64,000 nucleotides of DNA from Brettanomyces bruxellensis (Eukaryota > Ascomycota > Pichiomycetes > Pichiales > Pichiaceae). Within the stretch, counting starts at the first letter, position 1. Each line of letters opens with the position of its first letter. The stretch covers positions 873,001 through 937,000 of the forward strand of contig NC_054690.1 in the NCBI RefSeq assembly GCF_011074885.1, read 5' to 3'. Below are positions 19,335 through 29,621 of this stretch, piece after piece. A model generated the notes under the pieces. The model searched no databases and was not told the DNA's origin. It was given only the letters and a program-made list of their open reading frames with translations. Both the position numbers and the translations under genes were made by a program.

Positions 19335-22300
19335 ATGGTAAGTAAGAGAAGGAGAGAGAGAAGAAAGGAGAAGAGAAAAAAGAAGAAGAAGCAGAAGAAA
19401 GGAGAAGAGAGAAGAAAGTAGAGAAGAAGATAGAAAAGAAAGAAGAAAAGAAAGAAGAGAAGAAGAGAGCAAAGAAGAGAGAAAAGAAGAAGAGAAAAAT
19501 AAGATAAACCAACTGCAAATACTAACATCACTACTACAGACTAAGAGTACAAAGTCCCTGCAAAGGGATGAAAATAACATCAAGGCTGCAAAGAAGGAGA
19601 TATGGAAGGATGCAGAGAGAAAAGAGGAGGCTGTGAAGAACATGATTGGTGGAGATAACACCAAGAACGAGACTGTCACGAGTGCAAGGAATATTCACAA
19701 GATGAAGCCGGCAAAAATTGAAGAGGAGAAAAAAAATATTAAGAGTGGCGAGGAGAAAAAAACAACCATGACAGAAAAGGCAACGGGGGAGTTTGTGCCT
19801 GCGGCCGGGCGGGTGGAATTCCCCTGGGAGAAAATCGGGTTCTACATCCACGCGAAGCATCCACCGACGACGCGGGCGCTGCGTGCGCTAGCGGCCTCGG
19901 GCGCCACCTCTGGCGCTAGCGCCGGCGCAGGCGACGCAGTGCGCAGGTACATCTCAGAAAAGTACTACAGCGACGTGTACTGGAACACGGCCTTGGCCGC
20001 CGGCACGCTCGCGTTCGCATGGGCCGCAGGCTACGGCGGCGGCGGTGTGTTGGCGCTGGGTGCAGTGCTGCTCTTCTGCTGGACAATCTACCGCACAGAG
20101 ATGCGGCGCTTCAACACAAACTTGCGCGACGACATGCGGCGCATTGCCGCATCTGAGTCGCTCGACACGCGCCTCGAGACAATGGACTGGCTCAACAGCT
20201 TTCTTGCCAAATTCTGGGTCATCTACATGCCCGCATTGAGCGAAATGGTCATCACGCAGGCCAATAACATCTTGAAAGACGTCGAGCCGCCTGCGCCGAT
20301 TCGCAAGCTCTCGCTTGACGAATTCACCTTGGGATCCAAGGCGCCAAGCGTGCGCAGCATCCGCGCATACACCAAATTGGGCAAGGACGTCTACCGTATG
20401 GACTGGGACTTCGGATTCACACCAAATGATACAGATGGCATGACGCGCGAGGAGTTGCGCCGCAAAGTCGATCCGAAGGTGGCGCTCGGCATTTCCGTCG
20501 GCAAAGGTGTCGTCAGCGCCTCGTTGCCCATCTTGGTCGAGGACATGTCCTTCAAAGGGCGCCTGCGCATCACTTTGCGCATCTGCGACGCCTTCCCCTT
20601 CATCCAGGTTGTATCTGTGATGTTTCTCGAGCCTCCAGACATCGACTACGCCTTGAAACCTGTCGGCGGCAACACATTCGGCATCGATGTGATGTCCTTG
20701 GTGCCGGGTCTCTCGAGTTTTGTCAAGGGCTTGATCGATTCCAACTTGCGCCCGATGATGTATGCGCCGAACCACTTCGACGTTGACGTGCGCGCCGCCG
20801 TCGAGTCCAGCGTTCCCAGCGCCGTGGGATGCGTCGGGGTGCGCATTCGCGCACTCGAGTATGCGCGCGCCTCTGACACCACCGCCGTCATCAACCCGTA
20901 TGTCGAGTACTGGGTCGAGGGCGCTGCCGATGCGCGCCACCGCACCACTGACATCAAGGCAGCCACGCGCACCCCCGTGTTCAACGAGACGGGCTTCTTG
21001 TTAGCCGAGGCGCTGACCCAGAAGGTGCGCATGGAGGTCTGGACCGCTGCGCTGGACGGCGCATCCGGTGCGCTCAAGACCAGGAAGCTCGCCGAAGCCT
21101 CCTTCGACCTTGAGGCGCTTGCACGCGCACCGCGCCAGACCATGCGCGAGCTCAGGCTCGAGTACAATGGCCATGCGGCTGGCCGCATCGTTGCCGACTG
21201 GCAGTGGTTTGCCGTTAGCGCCGCTGCCGCAGCGTCCAGCGCATCCGGCGTGCTTGTTTTGACGGTACAGGCTGCGCGCGGCCTCTCCACCGAGCGCTCC
21301 GTGCTCGGGCGTCTCGCCACATACGCGGAGGTGCGCGTTGGCGCACACATCCAGCGCTCGCGCGTCGTCAAGGACTCCAATGTGCCAGAATACCGCTTGC
21401 ACTTCGAGCAGTTGGTGCGCTCCAAGCACGATGGCGCCGTGTGCATCGCCATCAAAGACACCTCATCGTACGGCGAGACGACCATTGCTGAGTTGCGCGC
21501 GGCTTCCGTTGCGGAGTTCGTGAAGAAGTATGGCTCAGGCGCAGGCGCAGATGCGGATGCAAACGCAGATGCGCACCCGGTGCGGTTCACGACCGGCGCA
21601 GGCGAGCTCACACTGCGCGTGCACTTCAAGCCGTTGCAGCCGGTGCGCATGGCGGACGACGCCGTGTTCCAGCCGCCGCTAGGCGCATACCGCGTGCTTG
21701 TCGCGCGCTGTGAGCAGCTCCGCAACCTCGAGACGATCGGAACGATCGACCCGTACGTGACGGTGCGCACAGGCGGCCGCGAATATGCGCGGACACGGGT
21801 GAGCGCCTCGACTTTGGACCCGCAGTTCAACGAAGTGTTCTACGTGCCGGTTGCCGCTAAGCGCCAGCCGCTCGAGCTTGTGTGCATGGACGTGGAGCGC
21901 ATGGGCGCAGACCGTGCAGTTGGCCGGTTTACCGTCGACGTTGGGCAGTTCTTTGCGCCAGGGTACGATGCGCAGGCGGCCGGCGCTGCAGCGCAGGTGG
22001 TGCGCGCGCAGCTCACGCGCGGAGGAAAGCCCGCCGGGTACATCTGGTACAAGGTGGTGTACATCCCGCTTCTGGCGGTGCAGTCGCGCAGGGAGAAGCT
22101 GGCGCAGGCGCAGGAGAAGCGCCGGGAGGAAGCAGCTGCGGGTGGCACAGGTGGCGCAGCAGGGCAGCACAGCCTGAAGGACTTGGAGCAGCAGGCCGCA
22201 ATGCTCAAGGACTACGCCAAGCACCCGGACAAGTACGAGTGGGTGGACGAAAAACAACCCAGTGCATCCTCCAGCAAGCCGGTTAAAGCCTCGCTGACCC

Positions 22301-23121
22301 TCGAGCAGCTCGCAAGCCACAACTCGGGAGTAATCGGCATCAATGTGCTTTCGGGCCACCTGTCACAGAAAAACTGCTATGTGCAATTTCTATTCGACGA
22401 GCGTACTTACCCAGAGTTCACTTCCCCACGGGCCGCCGGCACGTCGTTGGCGTCGTGCGCCGGCCAGGCGTTCATAAGGGATCTAGAAAATTCCATCATG
22501 ACGGTCCGGGTAACACGAAGTCGGGATGTGGAGTCGAGGAAGGACGTGGTGGCCGAGATATCGACGCCGGTCCGCGTCGGCGACGCATTGCGGAGGTCGT
22601 ACGACGCGCCGATCGACGTGAATCTCCCCGGCTGCAGTATCCGGCTCATGCTCGACTACATCCCCGCGACGGTCGACCTGGGCCCCTCAGAGACGATGCT
22701 GGACACAGGCACGCTCAAGTTGACGTTTGTGTCGGCCTCCGGGTTGAAGGCGGCGGACCTCCGGGGCAAGTCAGACCCATTTTGTGCCGTTGACGTGGAC
22801 GGACGGCAGGTTTTCCGGTCGCAAACGGTGAAAAAGTGCCTCGACCCGGTTTTCAACGAGGACTGCAGCATCGTGGTGCCCTCGCGGACCCGCACGCAGC
22901 TCACGGTGCGTGTCATGGACTGGAATGCCGCGGGGGACAACGATCCGTTAGGCCACGTGGCACTTGACCTCACCCGGCTGCCACCGGGCACTCCCACCGC
23001 ACTGAACTGCCGCTTGAGCACCCAGGGCACCTTGAGTCTCCGGGCCACGTTCCGGCCGATGTACGTGCGGTCGTCCGGGGGTCCGGGGGGTCGTCTGAGG
23101 GTCTTTCCGGGGTGCCTTTGA
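19335..23121 (+). CDS. TCB3: tricalbin (TCB1/2/3 family), main frame; C-terminus continues in the -1 frame
   Basis: Tricalbins tether cortical ER to the plasma membrane and move lipids. Proposed exons are 19335-19337 (ATG) and 19540 onward, giving 1194 residues to the zero-frame stop. The order is a Lys/Glu-rich start, a hydrophobic hairpin (about 148-188), an SMP lipid-transfer domain (about 213-418, from RLETMDWLNSFLAKFW) and serial C2 domains. Two good C2 examples are IDPYVTVRTGGREYARTRV and KSDPFCAVDVDG with DWNAAGDNDPLG, which keep aspartates suited to calcium. The coding region is very G/C-rich compared with its surroundings. Without the intron the first ATG would be 19642, although the frame is open and similarly charged upstream. 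The stop at 23119-23121 cuts off the usual Gly-rich tail and last C2 domain, which are present in the -1 frame. Which TCB paralogue it is cannot be decided. Confidence 0.88.
19338..19539 (+). other. probable tricalbin intron directly after the ATG, purine-rich
   Basis: ATG at 19335-19337 is followed at once by GTAAGT (19338-19343). A perfect TACTAAC lies at 19520-19526 and CAG ends at 19539. Joining gives an open frame into the tricalbin ORF. About 19340-19500 is almost entirely A and G. Confidence 0.8.
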
Positions 23122-23810
23122 AGCTTGCGGGGGGAGCACTAGGTGCCGCGGGAGGAGTTGCAGAAGGAGCATTGGGAGTTGCCGGGGGAGTTGCCGGAGT
23201 TGCCGGGGGAGTTGCAGGGGGAGCACTTGGTGTTGCCAACGGTGCTGCCACCGGGCTTTTCAAGGGCTTCCATCGTGGAAATGCATCCAAGTCTGATGAG
23301 AAGTCCAAAGGGAGGTCTAAAGGAAATTCTGAACTAGCAGAATCCATCCACAAATCCATCAATCCTCCCGCTGCCCCCTCCATCCGCCGCTCTATGGACA
23401 CAAACGCATCCTTCGCATCCTCTGCCATCCCAGGCGACTCCATCCCGGGCACTGCCACCATCTCCGGGCTCTCCTTCGCAGCCCCCTGGTCCGGATCGGA
23501 TCCTCTCTGCGTCAAGGTCTCGCTCCAGTCGCCCAGAAAGTCGAAAAACATCCACCGCACACACCGCGCCAAGTTCGACAATGCCTCCCACAGCTTCTCC
23601 TGGCATGAATCCGTGCCCTTCAAAGCTGCACCGGGTGCACGCATCGTCTTCTCAGTCGAGGTCTACCACCGCTTGGGACGCAGCACCCAGTTGGGCTCGG
23701 CCTCTGTCACTTTGGCCGATGTTTCCGGCATCTCCGACCCCATGCCTCTTGCTTTGACTGTCGGTAGCCAGGAGGCTCATCTCACTGTTGCTTTCAACTA
23801 CGGCGCTTGA
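23091..23810 (+). CDS. TCB3: tricalbin C-terminus in the -1 frame (Gly/Ala-rich linker and final C2-like domain)
   Basis: This frame is open from well before the zero-frame stop. It encodes SSEGLSGVPLKL, then a Gly/Ala/Val repeat linker (GGVAGVAGGVAGGALGVA), a Ser-rich segment and a terminal C2-like domain (DPLCVKVSLQSP to HLTVAFNYGA). S. cerevisiae tricalbins carry the same kind of Gly/Val-rich stretch after their last full C2 domain, so this is the natural continuation. A -1 shift at 23085-23091 (G_GGG_GGT) or one extra G in the six-G run would join the two parts into about 1424 residues. It has no ATG of its own at the beginning. Confidence 0.85.
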   Translation, partial: SSEGLSGVPLKLAGGALGAAGGVAEGALGVAGGVAGVAGGVAGGALGVANGAATGLFKGFHRGNASKSDEKSKGRSKGNSELAESIHKSINPPAAPSIRRSMDTNASFASSAIPGDSIPGTATISGLSFAAPWSGSDPLCVKVSLQSPRKSKNIHRTHRAKFDNASHSFSWHESVPFKAAPGARIVFSVEVYHRLGRSTQLGSASVTLADVSGISDPMPLALTVGSQEAHLTVAFNYGA

Positions 23811-25844
23811 GTGTTTACTTGTTGTGTTTTCTTTCTATTTAACTTTGTTATTTGTATTGGTACTTGTATTAGTACTATTGTACTTTTATTATTGTGTTCT
23901 TGCTGTCTTACTAATTGTATTAGAACTATACTTGTATTATTGCTCCTTGAATTATTACGCTCTTACTGTCTCACCACCATGAGTTATATTCTTGCTACCG
24001 TGCTAATTGTATTAGTAGTATTACAACTTGTATTATTGGTACCATTTGTACTCTTACTATCGCGTTATTACTATCTTGCTGCCTTACTGATTGTATTAGT
24101 ACTATACTTGTATTTTTGCTGCTCTTACTATTGTGTTATCAGTACTACTACCTGCTTTATTACTTCTCTTACAACTTGTATTATTATTATTATTATTATT
24201 CTTACTGTCTCACCACCATTAGTTATTCTTACTTTTACCACTCGCATTATTGGATTCTTGCTACCTTAGTAATTGTATTAGTACTACCCTTACTATTGCA
24301 TTATTACTATTATTGCTACCTTATTAATTGTATTAGTACTACTACTCTTACTAATTGTATTGTTACTACTTGCACTATTACTTCTCTTACTACCCGTACT
24401 TGTACTCTTCGTATTATTACCGCTTGTATTATTACTACATATATTCTTGCCACCTGCTTCCCTACTATCTGTATTCTTGCTTTTCTTAAATTCTCACTAC
24501 TTCTACTGTTCTTTCTATCTATGCTACTTGCATTATTACTATTCTTACTACTTGTATCCTTTCTACTTGCACTCTTTCTTGTACTATCATTTTCATTTTT
24601 CCAGTTTGTTCCTTGCTACCTTCATTCTCGCCGCTTTATACTACCATTCCTACAAGCACATATTTCCATTATTATGAAATTCCCTATTTGCGTCTCCCTA
24701 TTTTGACTTACTCTTCTGTACCTATTCTTCATCTCTTTATACTCTACTAGCACCCTCTTTCTTAATACAATCTGCTGTACTCCCCTTTATTACCGTCATC
24801 CTATTATAGTATTGTACCTTACTTTATCAACGTACTCTCTTCTTCTATTGCTCTCTACTTTATTCCTTCTCCATCTTACTATTCCTTGCCTTGCTCATAC
24901 ACCTACTATTTTTCTTCACTCTCTTTCTGCTTGCTTTTATTGCGCTTTCTCCTTCTTTTCCCACAACTATTACTGGCTACCCTATCACCAAACTCCTCTT
25001 CCAACTTTCCATCCCTGTACTCTTCTCAAATATTTTATCACCGTTGTTTCTGCACTCCTGCATTTATCACAATACGATCACTATCTTATTCCTTCATTCC
25101 TTTTTCCTCCAACTTTTCTGCTTCCATATTTTATAATCATCCATCCTCCTACTCCATACTTTATCCCTATATCTTCTTTCTGCCATCTCATTTTCTGGCG
25201 TTACACCATCTTTCTATACTATTCTTAAAATCTACTTTCACCTTCCTTTCCATATTATTGAATTACACATTCCCTTTACTCTCCCCTTCCTATTACCATA
25301 CTTCCTGATCAATTCTTTCATTATGCTCTTCGAATTACATCATATTCTCTATTACTGCACATCCTTCTCCAGCCTTATATATTACTCTTACCTCATTACT
25401 TGTCAGCATATACTCTTACCTATCACAGTCTTTTCCTATTACTGTACTATTTTCCAGCACTTTACGCGCTTTCTGGACTTTGCTTCCATTGCTATACATG
25501 CTTTCTAACTTTCATTCTTCAGCCTTTCTATCTCCCTTACCAAGCCAAAGTCATTTTCATTATTACTGCATAATATATATTCATTAGCTACAGTACTTCC
25601 AACAGCACTTTCTTATCATTTCTTCATGCAATCTTCCTATGTCTCCTCTCCACTTTCTTTCTAAGCCGTATCTTATTATTTCCTGTATTACCGTAGTTGC
25701 TTATTACTTCTTATATTCTACTTTCTTGTTGCTCCTTTTATTTCTGATGTCCATTTCTTAGTTTTTGATGACCATCTCTTTGTTCCCGGTGGCTTTCTCC
25801 TCATTCCTAATATCTCTCCTCGTTCCTATTACTGTGCTTTCACA
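23811..25844. repeat. 2-kb G-poor degenerate triplet tract (ATT/ACT/TGT/CTT-like)
   Basis: The plus strand is nearly devoid of G and is built of decayed triplets such as TTA, CTA, TAC and TGT. One clean (TTA)n run lies near 24180-24205. The tract begins right after the tricalbin stop and becomes more pyrimidine-rich and less periodic after about 24700. Several plus-strand frames are open and would encode Leu/Tyr/Ser/Phe-rich strings. They overlap one another in different frames and show no family feature, so I do not call them genes. Confidence 0.75.
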
Positions 25845-26195
25845 TCAAATCCTTGCCTCACTCTTCCGCCGCTCAAACACCTTCTCCGAAAATCGACTCC
25901 GGAGTCTGCGTCGCTTTCCGTCGATTATCACCCACTTCTCCTTGGCATCCTCCACAATCGGCTTACTCTTCACTTTTTCGCAATTCTCGTGCACTCCTTG
26001 ACCAACACAAATCTTACTTCCAACCTCGTCCACCATATTCACGCTTATTCTATACGGCTTCTCGCAACCATCAATGTCACGTGACCCACTTTCCTTCTCC
26101 AACTTGATTGGTTCCGGCCTCGGATCGCTAGGCCTTGCGATCTTGTTCTTGTTCGGATCCTCGTGCTTTGTGTAAATGTAGTTATGCAATGCCAT
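25845..26195 (-). CDS. possible small protein of unknown function
   Basis: From its first ATG the frame encodes 116 residues beginning MALHNYIYTKHEDPNKNKIA and ending in a basic tail (KRRRLRSRFSEKVFERRK). The charged, low-Leu composition differs sharply from the random frames of the adjacent triplet tract. I see no transmembrane segment or signal peptide and recognise no family. The palindrome GTCACGTGAC (26076-26085), a textbook Cbf1 site, falls inside it. That could instead mean the stretch is regulatory. Confidence 0.35.
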   Translation of the reverse strand: MALHNYIYTKHEDPNKNKIARPSDPRPEPIKLEKESGSRDIDGCEKPYRISVNMVDEVGSKICVGQGVHENCEKVKSKPIVEDAKEKWVIIDGKRRRLRSRFSEKVFERRKSEARI

Positions 26196-27149
26196 GCTTG
26201 GATTTGTGTTCAGCTTTGTTGCAAATTGAAAAATTTCGACTCGCACTCTTAATAAAACGCTATACGACGAGTATCTTCAAGTCAACAGCATATACTTAAT
26301 TAAAAGCCTGCTTCAAATATGTGTAGTTTCCATATCTCTGCACTCTGTCCACTCATCTCACGGGAACTGAAACGCTGAGCTGAGGTCTTATATATTAATA
26401 CAGAGACCTGGATGACCGATCCATTTATTAGTGAATGCCGGGCATCCTTGCCGTTTAGTGCTACCAACAATAAGTTGCGCGGAATTTTGTTTTTATTTTT
26501 ATTCTTCTCGATTACCACTTCTCGTTCCTATATCTCTCCAAAAAAAAATCTCACCATTTTTGATACATCTTTGATTATTTTCCTGCATTGACGTTTTTTT
26601 CACATGAACAATGGGGCGGCATAAACTTTTCAATGTGGGCGGAGATACCAGGCAAGACTACTTTCCAGCGGAAAACTCACACAGTATAAATAAAAACCGT
26701 CCAACGGAGGTTAGAGGTGCTAATATTACAGAATTAGGCAGTGGGAGTCGAAATAAACAAATTACTAAATATGTAATGTAATAAAATTGCTGATCTGGCT
26801 CATAACTGCACCCAGTGCAGATTAATTATTCCCATTTATCATATCTACTGTTTGACGCTGCCCAGAATTAAACACACACAAATACAGGATCCCGATATGT
26901 TGCAGAACAAAGGGATTTACCGCCATGGATCATACACATCCAATACAAAGCCAACTTTCTCAGTTTCCTTGATCATTATTTATTTGTATTAGCAGCATTT
27001 GGCGCCTAACTCACCGGGCCAATCTAGTGTATACAAATGTATGTATATGTATGTACTACCTTGCGTGTAATTAATCTTCTTGAAGATATAAGCCGACTAG
27101 CGAGCGACGGACCATTAATAAATATTTGATTTAACGATTCTTCCAATTC
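26196..27149. other. spacer 3' of the coiled-coil gene
   Basis: This 954-bp A/T-rich spacer has a short TATG(T/C)A repeat near 27038-27055. I see no gene in it. Confidence 0.5.
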
Positions 27150-29621
27150 TTAGTCCACCTCATCGGCATCCCCTTCGGTAAGTCCCGTACTTTCTGTAAT
27201 TGTTTCAGTCTCACTTTCATCTGCCTCGTATTCCTCCTCCGTATCACATTCAGTGACCTTTTTCCTATGCGGCCGACCAACAGTTCCAAATTTCCTTCTA
27301 TGGTAGTTCTTGAGGCTTCTTCTGAGTGCCAAAATCGGACTTATTGCCAGATAGAAGCCATCCGGATCAATGCATCCGTTAGAATGATAGAAGTCTCGCG
27401 TTATAGAGTGCAAGGGGAACATGTAGTTTCTCATCATCACTATCTTAAACCGGTCCACCTCATCTTTTGGAATCGACTCCATCTCGCTTATTTCCCCATC
27501 ACTCAGCCCATTAATCACATATTCGCGCTCCAGATCATCCATCCCACTTGTAATACTTTCACTCCCGTCAATTGGCTCCTTGCTGCCTGAAAATAACTCA
27601 TCTGCAGCCGCATTTTCCACTAAAACCTTCTCCGAATCCACATTTTTACTCTCAGCTGCACAGCCCGCCGCATTCAGGAGACTCGAGATCGAATTCTGCG
27701 CACTCAAATTGAATGCCGTCAACTTTTGAAGCTGCCGGACAGGGCTGTGCTTCAGGATACGTGACCGTTTTTTCCCCTTCATGTAGAGAGGTGGCTTGAA
27801 GTCCATCTCGAAAGAGACTGAAAGCGATCTGTTTGGGTCCAAATCGTTCAGAACGTTGCTTGGATCGTTGTTTTCCTTGTTTTCGAACTCTTCAACGTCC
27901 GAAAGAATGCTCATTTGCGAGTTCTTCGAGCTGGGATCGTGGAAATCCTTCCCGTTGAAAGTTTCCGTGTCTCCAAGATCAACAAACTCCACCTGGCCGC
28001 CCAGATCGTAATCAGATGCCAAGCTGTCTGTATCATCTGCTGATACAGATCTAGAATCAGTCCCATGGTATGAATTTCCACCCAATGATGCACTTGCTCC
28101 CACAAATCCGTCTCCCGTATGCCGATGCATACTTTGTGTCGATCTACGGTGGTGCAACCTCTGATTTTCCTGCTGCAATCCTTTAACATGCTTGTCAAAG
28201 GCAGTCCGTCTTAGAGGATAGGCAGAAGCACTTCGAATAACCGTTCGAAGAGTTTGCTTTGCACTGCGTATGTTGACCTCATCCGAATATTCGTAAGGCC
28301 TGCTTGCAGAATGACCATCCAGCTGCTGCAGCACGAATCCAATGTAACTGTGCAATTTTTCATTCTGGAGCTCCAAAGATCGGATTTGGAACTTGAGTTT
28401 CGTCACTTGCTGGGAGTGCTTTTGCTCCTGTGCCTGCAACTCCACATCCTTTATGAATTTGTTCAAACTGGACACCCTCAAAGAGCTTGACTTCTGGTTT
28501 TGCTCCTTTTCTCCCCTTTTCGGCACATTCAACGTTTTAATCTGCAAGTCCCGAAGCTCGGACGACAACCGTTTCACATGATGAACTGTCGAGGTGGAAG
28601 TTGAAGATGATGTCGACATCTTTCTCAAATCAATTGAATTCCGGCTGTTTACACTCAGAGAAGGTGCAGATTTCACCATTTCCAACGCACTTACTTCATC
28701 TGCCCTGCCAACTTTGTCAACACACTCCTTTTCTGAAACAACGGCCTCCTCCCCGGAATTCTGAGCAGAAGGACTCGTTTCATCTAGATGGCTGCTGAAT
28801 TCGGCAACCAACCCATCGTAGTCACTTTTCAATGAGCTGTACTTCTTCTCCATCTCGGAATACTTCTCCTTGACCAGTTCGAGCTCATCTATGATTAGCA
28901 TCTTGGAATGCACCTCAAGCTCGTTTTCTTTGGCCAGAATCATCACTTTCTTCTTTAACTTCTCAATTTCTCTGTGTTTTTTTTCCACCAACGGCGCCGA
29001 ATCCGTCCCTAGATTGTTTATACTGACACTCGTGTCAAATATGTTCCCGTCCCTCCTGTTAATCGCATCTCTTAAATTTCCGAGCTTCATCTCTAACTCT
29101 GCCTTTGTGTCCGCCCACGAGTTGAATTCCTGTTCATTAAGCTTTCTTTCTTTTCTTAGCTGCCCCACTAACGACGCATTTTCTCTTAGCAACTGATTTA
29201 TTCGCAGTGTCTTTTCCTCAACCTGTTTTCCTCGCGTCTCTAAATCATCTGCAATTCGTTCCTGCTCTCGTATAAGATCTTTATTTTTAATCACCGAATC
29301 CGCATAAACCCTTTCAAGCTCGCAGTAATCTTCATATGTGAAAACACCAGATGCGGGTCGTCTGAAACTGCTGTCACTTCTGTAATCTGATGAATTCTCT
29401 GTTTGTGTTTTTGCTTCATCTGTCTCTTCACCACTCTCGGACAACCTATCTGAAATACTTATGCTTTGTGAGGGGATTGGTGACTTCAAGTGGAATTCCT
29501 TCGAATTTCTAAACGGGTTCTCTACGCTGAAATCGTCCTTCTCTGCTTCTTTAATCTCACTTGATACTGAAAATGGTGATAACAGTTTTGGCCCACCTGT
29601 CAGGTCTTCCTGGTCATCCAT
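27150..29621 (-). CDS. large coiled-coil protein, not recognised
   Basis: From MDDQEDLTGGP the protein has 823 residues. The frame is open for 40 more codons upstream but without a better ATG. About 95-300 is predicted coiled coil by its heptad pattern (FTYEDYCELERVYADSVIK onward, rich in Leu/Glu/Lys). A second helix lies at about 385-450 (KFQIRSLELQNEKLHSYIGF). Ser-rich linkers, an acidic segment and a conserved-looking block (about 735-790, MMRNYMFPLHSITRDFYH) follow, with a Glu/Asp tail. It has no motor, kinase or membrane signature. The make-up suggests a cytoskeletal, bud-neck or spindle-associated scaffold; this is inference only. An ACGCGT box lies 149 bp upstream of the ATG. Confidence 0.7.
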   Translation of the reverse strand: MDDQEDLTGGPKLLSPFSVSSEIKEAEKDDFSVENPFRNSKEFHLKSPIPSQSISISDRLSESGEETDEAKTQTENSSDYRSDSSFRRPASGVFTYEDYCELERVYADSVIKNKDLIREQERIADDLETRGKQVEEKTLRINQLLRENASLVGQLRKERKLNEQEFNSWADTKAELEMKLGNLRDAINRRDGNIFDTSVSINNLGTDSAPLVEKKHREIEKLKKKVMILAKENELEVHSKMLIIDELELVKEKYSEMEKKYSSLKSDYDGLVAEFSSHLDETSPSAQNSGEEAVVSEKECVDKVGRADEVSALEMVKSAPSLSVNSRNSIDLRKMSTSSSTSTSTVHHVKRLSSELRDLQIKTLNVPKRGEKEQNQKSSSLRVSSLNKFIKDVELQAQEQKHSQQVTKLKFQIRSLELQNEKLHSYIGFVLQQLDGHSASRPYEYSDEVNIRSAKQTLRTVIRSASAYPLRRTAFDKHVKGLQQENQRLHHRRSTQSMHRHTGDGFVGASASLGGNSYHGTDSRSVSADDTDSLASDYDLGGQVEFVDLGDTETFNGKDFHDPSSKNSQMSILSDVEEFENKENNDPSNVLNDLDPNRSLSVSFEMDFKPPLYMKGKKRSRILKHSPVRQLQKLTAFNLSAQNSISSLLNAAGCAAESKNVDSEKVLVENAAADELFSGSKEPIDGSESITSGMDDLEREYVINGLSDGEISEMESIPKDEVDRFKIVMMRNYMFPLHSITRDFYHSNGCIDPDGFYLAISPILALRRSLKNYHRRKFGTVGRPHRKKVTECDTEEEYEADESETETITESTGLTEGDADEVD

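Noticed and set aside
19233..19679. Ser/Leu/Phe-rich minus-strand frames near the tricalbin start
   Set aside because: They are the complement of the A/G-only intron and have no protein features.
19954..21830. Long minus-strand frames opposite tricalbin (328 and 394 codons)
   Set aside because: These are shadows of the G/C-rich tricalbin coding sequence, with Arg/Ala/Ser-rich content and no motifs.
23811..25308. Hydrophobic plus-strand frames that might look like membrane proteins
   Set aside because: Overlapping frames are all open because the tract lacks G and is triplet-like. The products are Leu/Tyr/Ser/Phe strings without defined helices or homology.
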